Source: Actinomadura chibensis NBRC 106107
GTDB lineage: Bacteria; Actinomycetota; Actinomycetes; Streptosporangiales; Streptosporangiaceae
Reading direction: 5' to 3'
DNA length: 64,000 nucleotides
Assembly: GCF_001552135.1 (NCBI RefSeq)
Contig: NZ_BCQP01000004.1
Coordinates: forward strand, 124,001-188,000
Below are positions 32,980-41,614 of the stretch, piece after piece (position 1 is the stretch's first letter; the number at the start of each line of letters is the position of its first letter). Made by a program: the position numbers and the translations under genes. The notes beneath the pieces are model-generated. The model was not told where the DNA came from. It made no database searches and saw nothing but the letters and a program-made list of their open reading frames with translations.

Positions 32980-35687
32980 TGGAGATCCCGCCCGTGGCGG
33001 AGCGGCGCGAGCTGAGCTGCGACGTCCTCGTGGTCGGCGGCGGCACGGCCGGGACGATGGCCGCCATCACCGCCGCCGAGCACGGCGCCTGCGTGCTGCT
33101 GCTGGAGAAGGCGCACGTCCGGCACTCGGGGGCCCTCGCGATGGGCATGGACGGCGTGAACAACGCGGTCATCCCCGGCAAGGCCACGCCCGAGGACTAC
33201 GTCGCCGAGATCACCCGCGCCAACGACGGCGTCGTGAACCAGCGGACCGTCCACCAGACCGCCACGCGCGGGTTCGCGATGGTGAAGCGGCTCGAACGGT
33301 ACGGCGTGAAGTTCGAGAAGGACGAGCACGGCGAGTACGCCGTCCGCAGGGTGCACCGGTCGGGCTCGTACGTCCTGCCCATGCCGGAGGGCAAGGACGT
33401 CAAGAAGGTGCTCTACCGGGTGCTGCGGCAGCGGTCCATCCGGGAGAAGGTGCGGATAGAGAACAGGGTCATGCCGGTGCGCGTCCTGACGTCCGGTGGA
33501 CGCGCCGTAGGGGCGGTGGGGTTCGACACCCGCAGCGGCGAGTTCGTGACCGTCTCGGCCAAGGCCGTGATCCTCGCGACGGGCGCGTCCGGGCGTCTCG
33601 GGCTGCCCGCGTCCGGCTACCTGTACGGGACGTACGAGAACCCCACCAACGCGGGCGACGGCCACGCCATGGCCTACCACGCGGGCGCCGAGCTGAGCGG
33701 CATCGAGTGCTTCCAGATCAACCCGCTCATCAAGGACTACAACGGGCCCGCCTGCGCCTACGTCGCCAACCCGTTCGGCGGCTACCAGGTCAACGCGGAG
33801 GGGACGCGGTTCGTCGATTGCGACTACTGGTCCGGCCAGATGATGGCGGAGGTCAAGCGGGAGATCGACTCCGCGCGCGGCCCCATCTACCTGAAGCTCA
33901 CGCACCTGCCGGACGAGACGCTGACGTCCCTCGAAGGCATCCTGCACACGACCGAGCGCCCGACCCGGGGCACGTTCCACGCGGGGCGCGGCCACGACTA
34001 CCGCACCCACGACGTGGAGATGCACATCTCCGAGATCGGGCTGTGCGGCGGGCACTCGGCGTCCGGGGTGTGGGTGGACGAGAACGCGCGCACGACCGTC
34101 CCCGGCCTGTACGCGGCGGGCGACCTGGCGTGCGTCCCGCACAACTACATGATCGGCGCGTTCGTGTTCGGCGACCTCGCGGGCGCCGACGCGTCCGCGA
34201 ACCTGGGGGAGCGGGCGGCGCTGCCGGAGGACCAGATCCGGGCGGCGCACGAGCTGATCTACCGTCCGCTGCGCAACCCGGGCGGGCCGCCGCAGCCGCA
34301 GGTCGAGTACAAGCTCCGCCGCTTCGTCAACGACTACGTCGCGCCGCCGAAGACGCGGGCCAAGCTCGACATCGCCGTCGAGACGTTCACGCGCATGGAG
34401 GCGGAGATCGCGGCGATGGGCGCGCGGACCCCGCACGAGCTGATGCGCTGCGCGGAGGTCACGTTCATCCGCGACTGCGCCGAGATGGCCGCCCGCTCGT
34501 CGCTGACCCGCACCGAGAGCCGCTGGGGGCTCTACCACGACCGCGCCGACCTGCCCGAGCGGGACGACGCGTCCTGGATGTACCACCTGAACCTGCGGCG
34601 CCGGGACGACGGGGCGATGGAGTTCGTCAAGCGTCCGGTCGCCCCGTACCTGGTGCCGGTCGACGGGTTCGCCGTCCCCGAGCCGGGGGAGCCGGTGGTG
34701 CTCGCGCCGGAGCCGTCCGCGGTCCCCGCCGCCGCTCGCGCGGACGGCCCGGCGCGTCCGGTCGGGGAGGCGCGGCCGATCGGGCGGTCGCCGCGCCTCC
34801 TCGAACTGCAGCGGCTCGCCGAGACCGGGCCCGGCGTCGCCGTGATCGCCCCCTACCTCGACGACCCCGACCCCAAGGTGCGGCGCGCGGCCGTCGCGAC
34901 GCTCACCGAGGTCGCGCCGGACGGCGTCGCCGGGGCCCTCGCGGGCGCGCTCGGCGACGCGCACGGCTCGGTCCGCCGGGCCGCCGCGACCGCGCTGCGC
35001 GAGCTGGTCGAGGTGCTGCCCGCGACCGACGCGCTGCGCGCCGACCTCGCGCCCGCGCTCGGCGGCCGGGACGCGCTGGTCAGGGCCGCCGTCCTGGACG
35101 TCCTGCGCGCCCTGCGGCTCGGCTCCCCGGACGTGTTCGGCGGCGCGCTGCACGACGCCGACCACCGGGTGCGGATCCAGGCCGTCCGGGGGCTCGTCGC
35201 GCACGACGCGGCGGACGCGCTCGGACGGGCCGCCGACGACCCGTCCAGGGAGGTGCGGGTCGCGGTCGCGCACGGCCTCGGCACGGTCGGCGACCCGGCG
35301 GCGGCCGGGACGCTCGGCCGCCTCCTCGCCGACGGCGACGCGCTGGTGCGGGCGGCGGCGCTGGAGGCGGCCGCCGGGATCGGCTGCCCGCCGCCGCTGG
35401 ACGAGGCCGCCCTCGCCGCCCTGCACGACCCGGCCTGGCAGGTCCGCGCGGGCGCCGCGCGGGGGCTCGCCGCCGCGCCCCCGGGCGTCGCGGCCGGCCC
35501 GCTCGCCAAGGCCCTGGACGACCCGCACCTGGACGTCCGCAAGGCGGCCGTGCTGGCGCTCGCCGGGTTCCGGGACGTCCCCGAGGCGGCGTCCGCGCTG
35601 GACCGGGCCCGCAGCGACCCGGACGCCGACGTCCGCGCCCACGCCCGCCGCGCCCTCGCGGAGGTCAGGGCAGCGACGCCAGGGTGA
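32979..35687 (+). CDS. AprA/fumarate reductase-type flavoprotein fused to HEAT repeats
   Basis: 902 residues from the ATG at 32979. Residues about 14-590 form a succinate dehydrogenase/fumarate reductase-like flavoprotein. The FAD motif is CDVLVVGGGTAGTMAAITAA. Later come AVILATGASGRLGLPASGYL, TNAGDGHAMAYHAGAELSG and the substrate-domain line GLCGGHSASGVWVDENA with GLYAAGDLACVPHNYMIGAF; this layout is closest to adenylylsulfate reductase alpha subunits. A Pro/Ala linker leads to about seven HEAT-like repeats (about 625-900; VIAPYLDDPDPKVRRAAVAT and relatives). With the ferredoxin it likely forms an AprBA-like redox enzyme. The substrate is unknown. The last 23 bases overlap convergent cobS. 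Confidence 0.85.
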   Translation: MEIPPVAERRELSCDVLVVGGGTAGTMAAITAAEHGACVLLLEKAHVRHSGALAMGMDGVNNAVIPGKATPEDYVAEITRANDGVVNQRTVHQTATRGFAMVKRLERYGVKFEKDEHGEYAVRRVHRSGSYVLPMPEGKDVKKVLYRVLRQRSIREKVRIENRVMPVRVLTSGGRAVGAVGFDTRSGEFVTVSAKAVILATGASGRLGLPASGYLYGTYENPTNAGDGHAMAYHAGAELSGIECFQINPLIKDYNGPACAYVANPFGGYQVNAEGTRFVDCDYWSGQMMAEVKREIDSARGPIYLKLTHLPDETLTSLEGILHTTERPTRGTFHAGRGHDYRTHDVEMHISEIGLCGGHSASGVWVDENARTTVPGLYAAGDLACVPHNYMIGAFVFGDLAGADASANLGERAALPEDQIRAAHELIYRPLRNPGGPPQPQVEYKLRRFVNDYVAPPKTRAKLDIAVETFTRMEAEIAAMGARTPHELMRCAEVTFIRDCAEMAARSSLTRTESRWGLYHDRADLPERDDASWMYHLNLRRRDDGAMEFVKRPVAPYLVPVDGFAVPEPGEPVVLAPEPSAVPAAARADGPARPVGEARPIGRSPRLLELQRLAETGPGVAVIAPYLDDPDPKVRRAAVATLTEVAPDGVAGALAGALGDAHGSVRRAAATALRELVEVLPATDALRADLAPALGGRDALVRAAVLDVLRALRLGSPDVFGGALHDADHRVRIQAVRGLVAHDAADALGRAADDPSREVRVAVAHGLGTVGDPAAAGTLGRLLADGDALVRAAALEAAAGIGCPPPLDEAALAALHDPAWQVRAGAARGLAAAPPGVAAGPLAKALDDPHLDVRKAAVLALAGFRDVPEAASALDRARSDPDADVRAHARRALAEVRAATPG

Positions 35688-36423
35688 TCAGCGCGGCGGT
35701 GGCGGCGACCTCGACCAGCGCGCCGAGGACGTCGCCCGTCACGCCGCCGAGCCTGCGCACGGCCCGGCGGAGCAGGAGCAGCGCGGCGGCCGTGCCGCAG
35801 GCGACGGCCGCCGCGCTGTGCAGGGCGCCGCCGAGCCCGCCGGAGGCGCTTCCGGCGGCGGCCGCCGCCGCCAGCACGGCGGCGGTGGCGGCGACCGCCG
35901 CGCGCGTCGGCACGGTCCCGGCCACCAGCGAGCCGAGCCCGCCCGGGCGCGCGGACGGGACCCCGGCGCGGCACGCCCACGGCAGCGCGAGCCGCCCGGT
36001 CACGGCGGCGACGAGCGCGGCGGCGGCCGGATGCGGCGCCGCGGCCAGCGCCGTCACCTGGACGAGCAGCGTCAGCAGCAGCGTGACGACGCCGAACGGC
36101 CCGATGTCGGACCGCTTCATGATCGCCAGCGCGTCGGCGGCGGGGCGGCCGCTGCCGAGGCCGTCGGCGAGGTCGGCCAGGCCGTCCAGGTGCAGGGCCC
36201 GCGTGGCGGCGGCGCCCGCCGCGACCGCCAGCGCGGCCGCCAGCAAGCCGTTGAGCTCCAGCAGGTCGCCCGCGAGGAGCACCAGCGCGGCGGCGCCGCC
36301 GGTGACCAGTCCGACGGCGGGCGCGAGCAGCATGGCCGCGCGCGCGGTCCCCCGGTCGACCCGCCCCGACCCGACCGGCACGATCGTGAGGAGCGTGACC
36401 GCGAGCCGGAGCCCGGCGATCAT
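35665..36423 (-). CDS. cobS: Adenosylcobinamide-GDP ribazoletransferase
   Basis: 252 residues of membrane protein with about six helices. The signature region LHLDGLADLADGLGSGRP, followed by ALAIMKRSDIGPFGV, is diagnostic for CobS, which joins adenosylcobinamide-GDP with alpha-ribazole in the last assembly step of adenosylcobalamin. Its ATG overlaps the stop of cobU by four bases. Its 3' end overlaps the convergent flavoprotein gene by 23 bases. Confidence 0.94.
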   Translation of the reverse strand: MIAGLRLAVTLLTIVPVGSGRVDRGTARAAMLLAPAVGLVTGGAAALVLLAGDLLELNGLLAAALAVAAGAAATRALHLDGLADLADGLGSGRPAADALAIMKRSDIGPFGVVTLLLTLLVQVTALAAAPHPAAAALVAAVTGRLALPWACRAGVPSARPGGLGSLVAGTVPTRAAVAATAAVLAAAAAAGSASGGLGGALHSAAAVACGTAAALLLLRRAVRRLGGVTGDVLGALVEVAATAALITLASLP

Positions 36424-37364
36424 CCGAGCTCCAGCACGCGGCCAGCCACGACCAGCGCCGCCTCCTCGGACTCGGCCGCCAGCCGCTGGTTGAGCCCGCC
36501 CAGCAGGTCGCCGAACGCCCGCCCGGACGCCGTCGCGGGGACGAGCGACAGCCCCACCTCCTCGCTCACCGCGACCACCCGCGCCTCAGTGCCGCGCCAG
36601 GCCGAAACGAGGTCGTCCAAGAGCGGACGCACCAGGGACGGGCGCTCCCATGCCCCGGCCTCGTCCATCGCGGCGGCGAGCCAGGTGCCGATGCCGTCCA
36701 CCAAGACCGCACCGGTCGCCGACCCCAGCACCCCTACGAGATCGGTCGTCTCGACCGTGCGCCACCACGCCGGACGGCGGAGCCGGTGCGCGGTGACGCG
36801 TTCGGTCCACTCCGGGTCGTCGTCGCGGGACGGTCCGGTGGCGACGTAGAGGACGTCCGGGCACGCGGCCAGGCGCAGTTCCGCCTCCGCCGACTTGCCC
36901 GACCGGGTGCCGCCGAGCAGGAGTGTCCGGAACGGGCCATGCTCCGGGCGCAGCCAGAAGGCCGTCCTGCGTTCCAGCTCCGCCGGCGAGGAGACCCGGT
37001 GGTCGACGTGGACCGCCACGACCTCCGTCTTCGGCGTCACCGCTCCGACATGGCGCAGACGACCCAGATGCTCGGGCGAACCCACCAGATCAAGCAGGAC
37101 GGCGTCGTACACGGCGCCCCTGACCGGCTCCGGCCTCGCCCCCGGACCGGACGCGACCAGGGCCCGCCCGCCGCGCGGAGCGCGCACCTCGTAGCCGCCG
37201 GGGACGTCCGTCTGCGGGAGATCGTCCAGCGGGACGCCGTCGATGACCGCGCCGAACGGCCCGTACCGGGCCCCGGCGGCGCGCAGCCGCCCGCAGGACG
37301 CGCACCGGCACCCCGGCTCGGGCCACCCCCCGGACGCGGCCGCGCCGCGAAGCTCGATGTCCAT
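36420..37364 (-). CDS. cobU: Adenosylcobinamide kinase/guanylyltransferase with extra N-terminal domain
   Basis: 314 residues from the ATG at 37364 (MDIELRGAAASGGW), chosen because longer starts add a basic, unrelated leader. Residues about 140-314 are CobU: P-loop TLLLGGTRSGKSAEAELRLA, VLYVATGPSRDDDPEWTERV, TDLVGVLGSATGAVLVDGIG, RVVAVSEEVGLSLVPATASG. Residues 1-135 start GWPEPGCRCASCGRL, a pattern seen at the front of metallo-beta-lactamase-fold proteins, but the HxHxDH metal site is not present; the domain looks shortened. It phosphorylates adenosylcobinamide and transfers GMP, supplying CobS. Whether the extra domain does anything is unknown. Confidence 0.85.
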   Translation of the reverse strand: MDIELRGAAASGGWPEPGCRCASCGRLRAAGARYGPFGAVIDGVPLDDLPQTDVPGGYEVRAPRGGRALVASGPGARPEPVRGAVYDAVLLDLVGSPEHLGRLRHVGAVTPKTEVVAVHVDHRVSSPAELERRTAFWLRPEHGPFRTLLLGGTRSGKSAEAELRLAACPDVLYVATGPSRDDDPEWTERVTAHRLRRPAWWRTVETTDLVGVLGSATGAVLVDGIGTWLAAAMDEAGAWERPSLVRPLLDDLVSAWRGTEARVVAVSEEVGLSLVPATASGRAFGDLLGGLNQRLAAESEEAALVVAGRVLELG

Positions 37365-37428
37365 CTCGACCGGAACTCTACGGTTACGCTCGACCGGAAG
37401 GCTCACGACGTCCCCCGAGGAGGCCCCG

Positions 37429-38292
37429 GTGGGCAACCCCCCGAACGCGCCGTGGCCGGGCGGTCCGGCTCCGGGCCCGGGTCCCGGCGCGCAGCCGCCC
37501 TACGGCCCGCCGCCGCCCGGCGGCTGGCAGCCCGGACCGCCCCCGCCTCCGCCCCCGCGGAAGGGCGGCGGGCTGGCGCTCGTGCTGATCGGCGGCGGGC
37601 TCGTCCTGCTGCTGGTCCTGGTCGGGGTCGTGGTGCTGGTCGCGCAGGGCGGCGACGACAAGGGCGGCGGAGGAGGCGGCGGAGGCGGCGGCGACGTCCG
37701 GCTCCAGGTCGGGCAGATCGCCGGGGGCGCGGAGGCCACGCCGCTCGCCGACGGGAGCCTCGTCATGGCGAGGCCCGGCGTCGCGTCCCCCGTCGTCGAC
37801 ATCTACGAGGACTTCGCCTGCCCGCACTGCGGCGCGTTCGACCGCATGCACGACCCGATGCTCAAGGAACTGGCCGTCGCCGGGCGGGCCAAGATCGTCT
37901 TCCACCCGATGGTGATCTTCGGCGAGAGCAACCAGCCCGCGCACGACAACTCGCTCCGGGCGGCGTCGGCGCTGCGCTGCGTCGGCGACGGCGCCCGCTG
38001 GCTCTCCTACCAGGACGCCCTCTACGCCCGCCAGCCGGCGAGCCTGGAGACCCGGGGGTACGCGACGTCCGAACTGGTCGCCTACGCGCGGCCGCTCGGG
38101 CTCACCGGCGACGGGTTCACGGCGTGCGTCGAGAACCAGCGCTACGCGGAAAGTGTCAAGACGGTCAGCCAGGGCTACATATCGTCCGGCGTCCAGGGGA
38201 CGCCCAGCGTGCGGGTGAACGGACGGACGCTCAGCACGTCCGACACCGAGAGCGCGGACGCCCTCCGCCGCGCGATCGAGGCCGCGTCCTGA
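37429..38292 (+). CDS. Membrane-anchored DsbA-like thioredoxin-fold protein
   Basis: 287 residues from the GTG at 37429, behind GAGGAGG. A Pro/Gly-rich cytoplasmic leader (about 1-45) is followed by one transmembrane helix (LALVLIGGGLVLLLVLVGVV), a Gly/Asp linker and a DsbA/thioredoxin_4 domain. The redox motif is CPHC in YEDFACPHCGAFDRMHDPML, and the cis-Pro region is GVQGTPSVRVNGR. It acts on exported proteins outside the membrane, as an oxidase or isomerase. Divergent from cobU with 64 bases between starts. Confidence 0.9.
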   Translation: MGNPPNAPWPGGPAPGPGPGAQPPYGPPPPGGWQPGPPPPPPPRKGGGLALVLIGGGLVLLLVLVGVVVLVAQGGDDKGGGGGGGGGGDVRLQVGQIAGGAEATPLADGSLVMARPGVASPVVDIYEDFACPHCGAFDRMHDPMLKELAVAGRAKIVFHPMVIFGESNQPAHDNSLRAASALRCVGDGARWLSYQDALYARQPASLETRGYATSELVAYARPLGLTGDGFTACVENQRYAESVKTVSQGYISSGVQGTPSVRVNGRTLSTSDTESADALRRAIEAAS

Positions 38293-38347
38293 TCCCCGCG
38301 CCGGGCGGGACGGGCTAATCTCACCGCGACGAGGGAGGACGAACACG

Positions 38348-38545
38348 ATGGCGTGGAGCTGGCGGCTGGAGAAGGCCGACGGGCGGACGGTCGGCATGTC
38401 GGAGGAGACGTTCTCCACCCAGGCGGACGCGGAGAGCTGGCTGGGAGAGAACTGGCGGGGCCTGCGCGCCGACGACGTCGACTCGGTGACCCTGCTGGAC
38501 GGCGAGTCGGTCGTGTACGGGATGAGCCTGCAAGACCCCGAATGA
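38348..38545 (+). CDS. Small conserved hypothetical protein
   Basis: 65 residues, MAWSWRLEKADGRTVGMSEE, with an acidic, single alpha/beta-fold look (TFSTQADAESWLGENWRGLR, then DDVDSVTLLDGESVVYGM). A Shine-Dalgarno GAGGGAGGA lies ten bases upstream. Similar short Trp-rich actinomycete proteins exist without known function. It ends before a strong hairpin terminator. Confidence 0.75.
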   Translation: MAWSWRLEKADGRTVGMSEETFSTQADAESWLGENWRGLRADDVDSVTLLDGESVVYGMSLQDPE

Positions 38546-38558
38546 CCCGTACGCGGAA

Positions 38559-38588
38559 GCGGGGACGGGCCGCCCGGCCCGTCCCCGC
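38559..38588. terminator. Bidirectional hairpin terminator
   Basis: GCGGGGACGGGCC (38559-38571), loop GCCC, and GGCCCGTCCCCGC (38576-38588) form a perfect 13-pair stem between the convergent small gene and the aldo/keto reductase gene. Confidence 0.8.
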
Positions 38589-38605
38589 CTCGTTCGCGCG
38601 GCCGC

Positions 38606-39613
38606 TCAGGGGCGGCGCGGCGGGCTGCCGGTCTTGGCCGGGTCGCGGATGACGACCGGGCCGAGGACGTCGTCGATGCGCTTCAGCACGTCCTCGTCCA
38701 GCTTGACCCCGGCCGCCTTGACGTTGTCGGCGACCTGCTCCGGACGGGACGCCCCCACGATCGCCGCCGACACGTTCGGGTTCTGCAGCGTCCACGCGAT
38801 CGCGAGCTGGGCCATCGACAGCCCGAGCTCGTCCGCGATCGGCCGGAGACCCTGGACGCGGGTCAGCAGGTCGTCGTTCAGGTAGCGCTTGATCATGTCG
38901 GCGCCGCCCTTGTCGTCGGTGGCGCGCGACCCCTCCGGCAGCGGCTGCCCCGGCTTGTACTTGCCGGTCAGCACGCCCTGCCCGATCGGGGACCAGACGA
39001 TCTGGCCCACGCCCTCCCGTTCGCACAGCGGGACGACCTCCTCCTCGATCACCCGCCACAGCATCGAGTACTGCGGCTGGCTGGACACGATCCGGTCGAA
39101 GCCCATCTCGTCCGCGATCTTCAGGGCGCGCTCGATCTCCTCGGCCCGCCACTCCGACACGCCGATGTACAGCGCCTTCCCCTGCCGGACGACGTCGTCG
39201 AACGCCCGCAGCGTCTCTTCGAGCGGGGTCTCGTAGTCGAACCGGTGCGCCTGGTAGAGGTCCACGTAGTCGGTCTCCAGGCGGCGCAGCGACCCGTGGA
39301 TCGACTCCATGATGTGCTTGCGCGACAGGCCCCGGTCGTTCATGCCGGGACCGGTGGGCCAGTAGACCTTCGTGCAGATCTCCAGGCCCTCGCGGCGCTG
39401 CCCCTTCAGCGCGCGCCCGAGCACCGCCTCGGCGCGGGTGCCGGCGTACACGTCCGCCGTGTCGAAGGTGGTGATCCCCTCGTCGAGGGCCGCCCGCACG
39501 CACGCGCGTGCCGCGTCCTCCTCGACCTGGGAGCCGTGGGTGAGCCAGTTGCCGTACGCGATCTCGCTGACCTTCAGACCGCTCCGGCCCAGGTTTCGGA
39601 ACTCCATGGCCAC
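38606..39613 (-). CDS. Aldo/keto reductase
   Basis: 335 residues. MEFRNLGRSGLKVSEIAYGN opens the TIM barrel; the catalytic set is visible as FDTADVYAGTRAEAVLGRAL (Asp and Tyr), KVYWPTGPG (Lys) and YVDLYQAHRFDYETPLEETL (His). The C-terminal cofactor part is ALNPNVSAAIVGASRPEQV-like (IAWTLQNPNVSAAIVGASRP). It belongs to the group related to voltage-gated potassium channel beta subunits and YghZ, NADPH-dependent with broad carbonyl substrates. Single gene; substrate not predictable. Confidence 0.93.
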   Translation of the reverse strand: MAMEFRNLGRSGLKVSEIAYGNWLTHGSQVEEDAARACVRAALDEGITTFDTADVYAGTRAEAVLGRALKGQRREGLEICTKVYWPTGPGMNDRGLSRKHIMESIHGSLRRLETDYVDLYQAHRFDYETPLEETLRAFDDVVRQGKALYIGVSEWRAEEIERALKIADEMGFDRIVSSQPQYSMLWRVIEEEVVPLCEREGVGQIVWSPIGQGVLTGKYKPGQPLPEGSRATDDKGGADMIKRYLNDDLLTRVQGLRPIADELGLSMAQLAIAWTLQNPNVSAAIVGASRPEQVADNVKAAGVKLDEDVLKRIDDVLGPVVIRDPAKTGSPPRRP

Positions 39614-39697
39614 GACCCTAGCCCGCCGCGCACCGGGCGTTTCGCATCGCCCGGACCCGCCGCTCCCGGACGACCGTCCGGGAGCGCGCCGGTCGGG

Positions 39698-40276
39698 TCA
39701 GACCTTGTCCTTCTCGCCGACCCGGACCTGCGGGTTCGGCACGCGCAGCCGCCTGATCTGCATGGCGCGCATCGCGGCGTACATCCCGACGCCCCGCGCG
39801 TCCTCGTCCGGGTGGCGCTCGGCCGCCAGCTTCTTGATCCCCCGGCTGATCAGGATGCCCTCCACGAACACCGCGACCAGCAGGAACGGCGGCACGAACA
39901 GGACCAGCAGCCGGGCCAGCGGGATCGGGAGCATGCTCAGCAGGACGATCGCGAACATCGCGTACATCAGGTACGAGCCGATCGTGCGGCGCGCGTCCAC
40001 GTAGTCGCGGGCGAGCCGGCGGACCGGGCCCTTGTCCCGCTTGAGCAGGTGTCTCTCGTCGCCCTTCGCCATCCCGGCGCGGGTCTTGGCGCGGTCGGCG
40101 GCCTGCCGCTCCCGGACCTTCCGGTAGGCCTCCTTGCGGTTGGCCGGGGGCGCGGTGATGGGCTGCCGGCGCAGCTTCTCGGCGTCCCTCCGCTTCGGCG
40201 TGGGACGTCCCTTGCCTCCCGCCTTTACTACCTCAGGAGGATTCGCCGGGGCTTCCGGGGTACGACGCTTGAACAC
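39698..40276 (-). CDS. DUF3043 membrane protein
   Basis: 192 residues. The basic N-terminal half (PTPKRRDAEKLRRQPITAPP, NRKEAYRKVRERQAADRAKT) is the hallmark of DUF3043. Next comes KGPVRRLARDYVDARRTIGS, then two transmembrane helices (MYAMFAIVLLSMLPIPLARL, LLVLFVPPFLLVAVFVEGIL) and a cytoplasmic tail. Function unknown. It is divergent from pspA, with 132 bases between starts, an arrangement seen in many actinobacteria and suggestive of a role in the same envelope-stress setting. Confidence 0.88.
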   Translation of the reverse strand: MFKRRTPEAPANPPEVVKAGGKGRPTPKRRDAEKLRRQPITAPPANRKEAYRKVRERQAADRAKTRAGMAKGDERHLLKRDKGPVRRLARDYVDARRTIGSYLMYAMFAIVLLSMLPIPLARLLVLFVPPFLLVAVFVEGILISRGIKKLAAERHPDEDARGVGMYAAMRAMQIRRLRVPNPQVRVGEKDKV

Positions 40277-40408
40277 GGGATCAGACTACCGGCTGCGAAC
40301 ATCGTGGCTGCCTCGCGCGTTAACGCGTAGGGTGATAAGAACCCCAGCAGTGGTCATTGAGCCCAGTTCACGACTGAGGCGACAGCACGAAGGGACCGGC
40401 GCCGCGCG

Positions 40409-41215
40409 ATGAGCGTGATGAAGCGAATGTCGATGATCTTCAAGTCCAAGGCGAACAAGGCCCTGGACCGCATGGAGGATCCTCGCGAGACGTTGGATTA
40501 CTCCTACCAGCGCCAGCTGGAGATGCTGCAGAAGGTCCGTCGGGGGGTCGCCGACGTCGCCACCTCGCGCAAGCGTCTCGAACTCCAGATCAACCAGCTT
40601 GAGCAGCAGCAGACCAAGCTGACCGACCAGGGCAAGAAGGCGCTGCAGGTGGGCCGCGAGGACCTCGCCCGCGAGGCGCTGACCCGCCGGGCCGGGCTGG
40701 AGGGCCAGCTGAACGACCTGCGCGGCCAGTACCAGCAGTTGCAGGGCGAGGAGGAGAAGCTCACGCTCGCCTCCCAGCGGCTGCAGGCCAAGGTCGACTC
40801 CTTCCGCACCCGCAAGGAGACGATCAAGGCGACCTACACGGCCGCCGAGGCGCAGACGAAGATCAACGAGGCGTTCTCCGGCATCTCCGAGGAGATGGGC
40901 GACGTCGGCCTCGCGATCCAGCGCGCCGAGGAGAAGACCGACACGATGAAGGCCCGCGCCGGGGCGATCGACGAGCTGCTGGCGTCCGGCGCCCTTGAGG
41001 ACTTCTCCGGCCCGAAGGACGACATCCAGGCCGAGCTCGACCGGATGGGCTCCGGCCCCGGCGTCGACCTCGAACTGGAGCGTTTGAAGGCCGAGCTCGG
41101 GCAGGGCCCCGCGCCGAAGGAGCTGAACCAGGGCGGCGCGCCGACCGCCCACCCGCAGCAGCAGGACACCCCCCAGCAGGCCCAGTGGCCGCAGAACCCC
41201 GGGGGTGCGCAGTGA
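40409..41215 (+). CDS. pspA: PspA/IM30 (Vipp1) family envelope-stress protein
   Basis: 268 residues. Short amphipathic N-terminus (MSVMKRMSMIFKSKANKALD) for membrane binding, then a long coiled coil to about residue 190 (RQLEMLQKVRRGVADVATSR, TRKETIKATYTAAEAQTKIN), the ESCRT-III-like fold of PspA. The C-terminus is a Pro/Gln-rich tail (about 230-268) not found in enterobacterial PspA. It protects the cytoplasmic membrane under stress. Its stop overlaps the next gene (GTGA), starting the operon pspA-pspAA-htpX-pspAB. Confidence 0.95.
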   Translation: MSVMKRMSMIFKSKANKALDRMEDPRETLDYSYQRQLEMLQKVRRGVADVATSRKRLELQINQLEQQQTKLTDQGKKALQVGREDLAREALTRRAGLEGQLNDLRGQYQQLQGEEEKLTLASQRLQAKVDSFRTRKETIKATYTAAEAQTKINEAFSGISEEMGDVGLAIQRAEEKTDTMKARAGAIDELLASGALEDFSGPKDDIQAELDRMGSGPGVDLELERLKAELGQGPAPKELNQGGAPTAHPQQQDTPQQAQWPQNPGGAQ

Positions 41216-41490
41216 TCGTCCGCCTGATGGGCGAGGGCCAGCTGGACGTCGCCGACGACGACCTGTCCTCCCTCAACACGCTCGACGCCGAGCTGGAGTC
41301 GGCGATCGAGTCGGGCGACGAGACCGCCTTCCGCGCGGCCCTGCACGCGCTGCTGGAGAACGTCCGCAAGGTGGGCAGGCCGCTGCCGCCCGACAGCCTG
41401 GCGCCGTCCGAGCTGATCCTGCCGCCCGCCGACGCGCACATCGACGAGGTCCGCGCCATGCTGGGCGACGAAGGACTGATCCCCGACTGA
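41212..41490 (+). CDS. pspAA: PspA-associated protein PspAA
   Basis: 92 residues from the GTG at 41212 inside the GTGA overlap with pspA. MIVRLMGEGQLDVADDDLSS and the closing MLGDEGLIPD are typical of PspAA, the small conserved partner encoded directly after pspA in actinobacteria. Soluble, acidic, helical. It is thought to work with PspA; biochemical role not defined. Confidence 0.9.
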   Translation: MIVRLMGEGQLDVADDDLSSLNTLDAELESAIESGDETAFRAALHALLENVRKVGRPLPPDSLAPSELILPPADAHIDEVRAMLGDEGLIPD

Positions 41491-41614
41491 GCGGCGCGGA
41501 GCGCGCGCAGCCGACCCGGTCGCCGGGCTGCAAACGGACGGCCAGGCACAAAAACCGGGTCCAGGTCGTTATGACAAGTGAATACGGTATCGGGCAAGTA
41601 CAGGGGGTGGCCGC

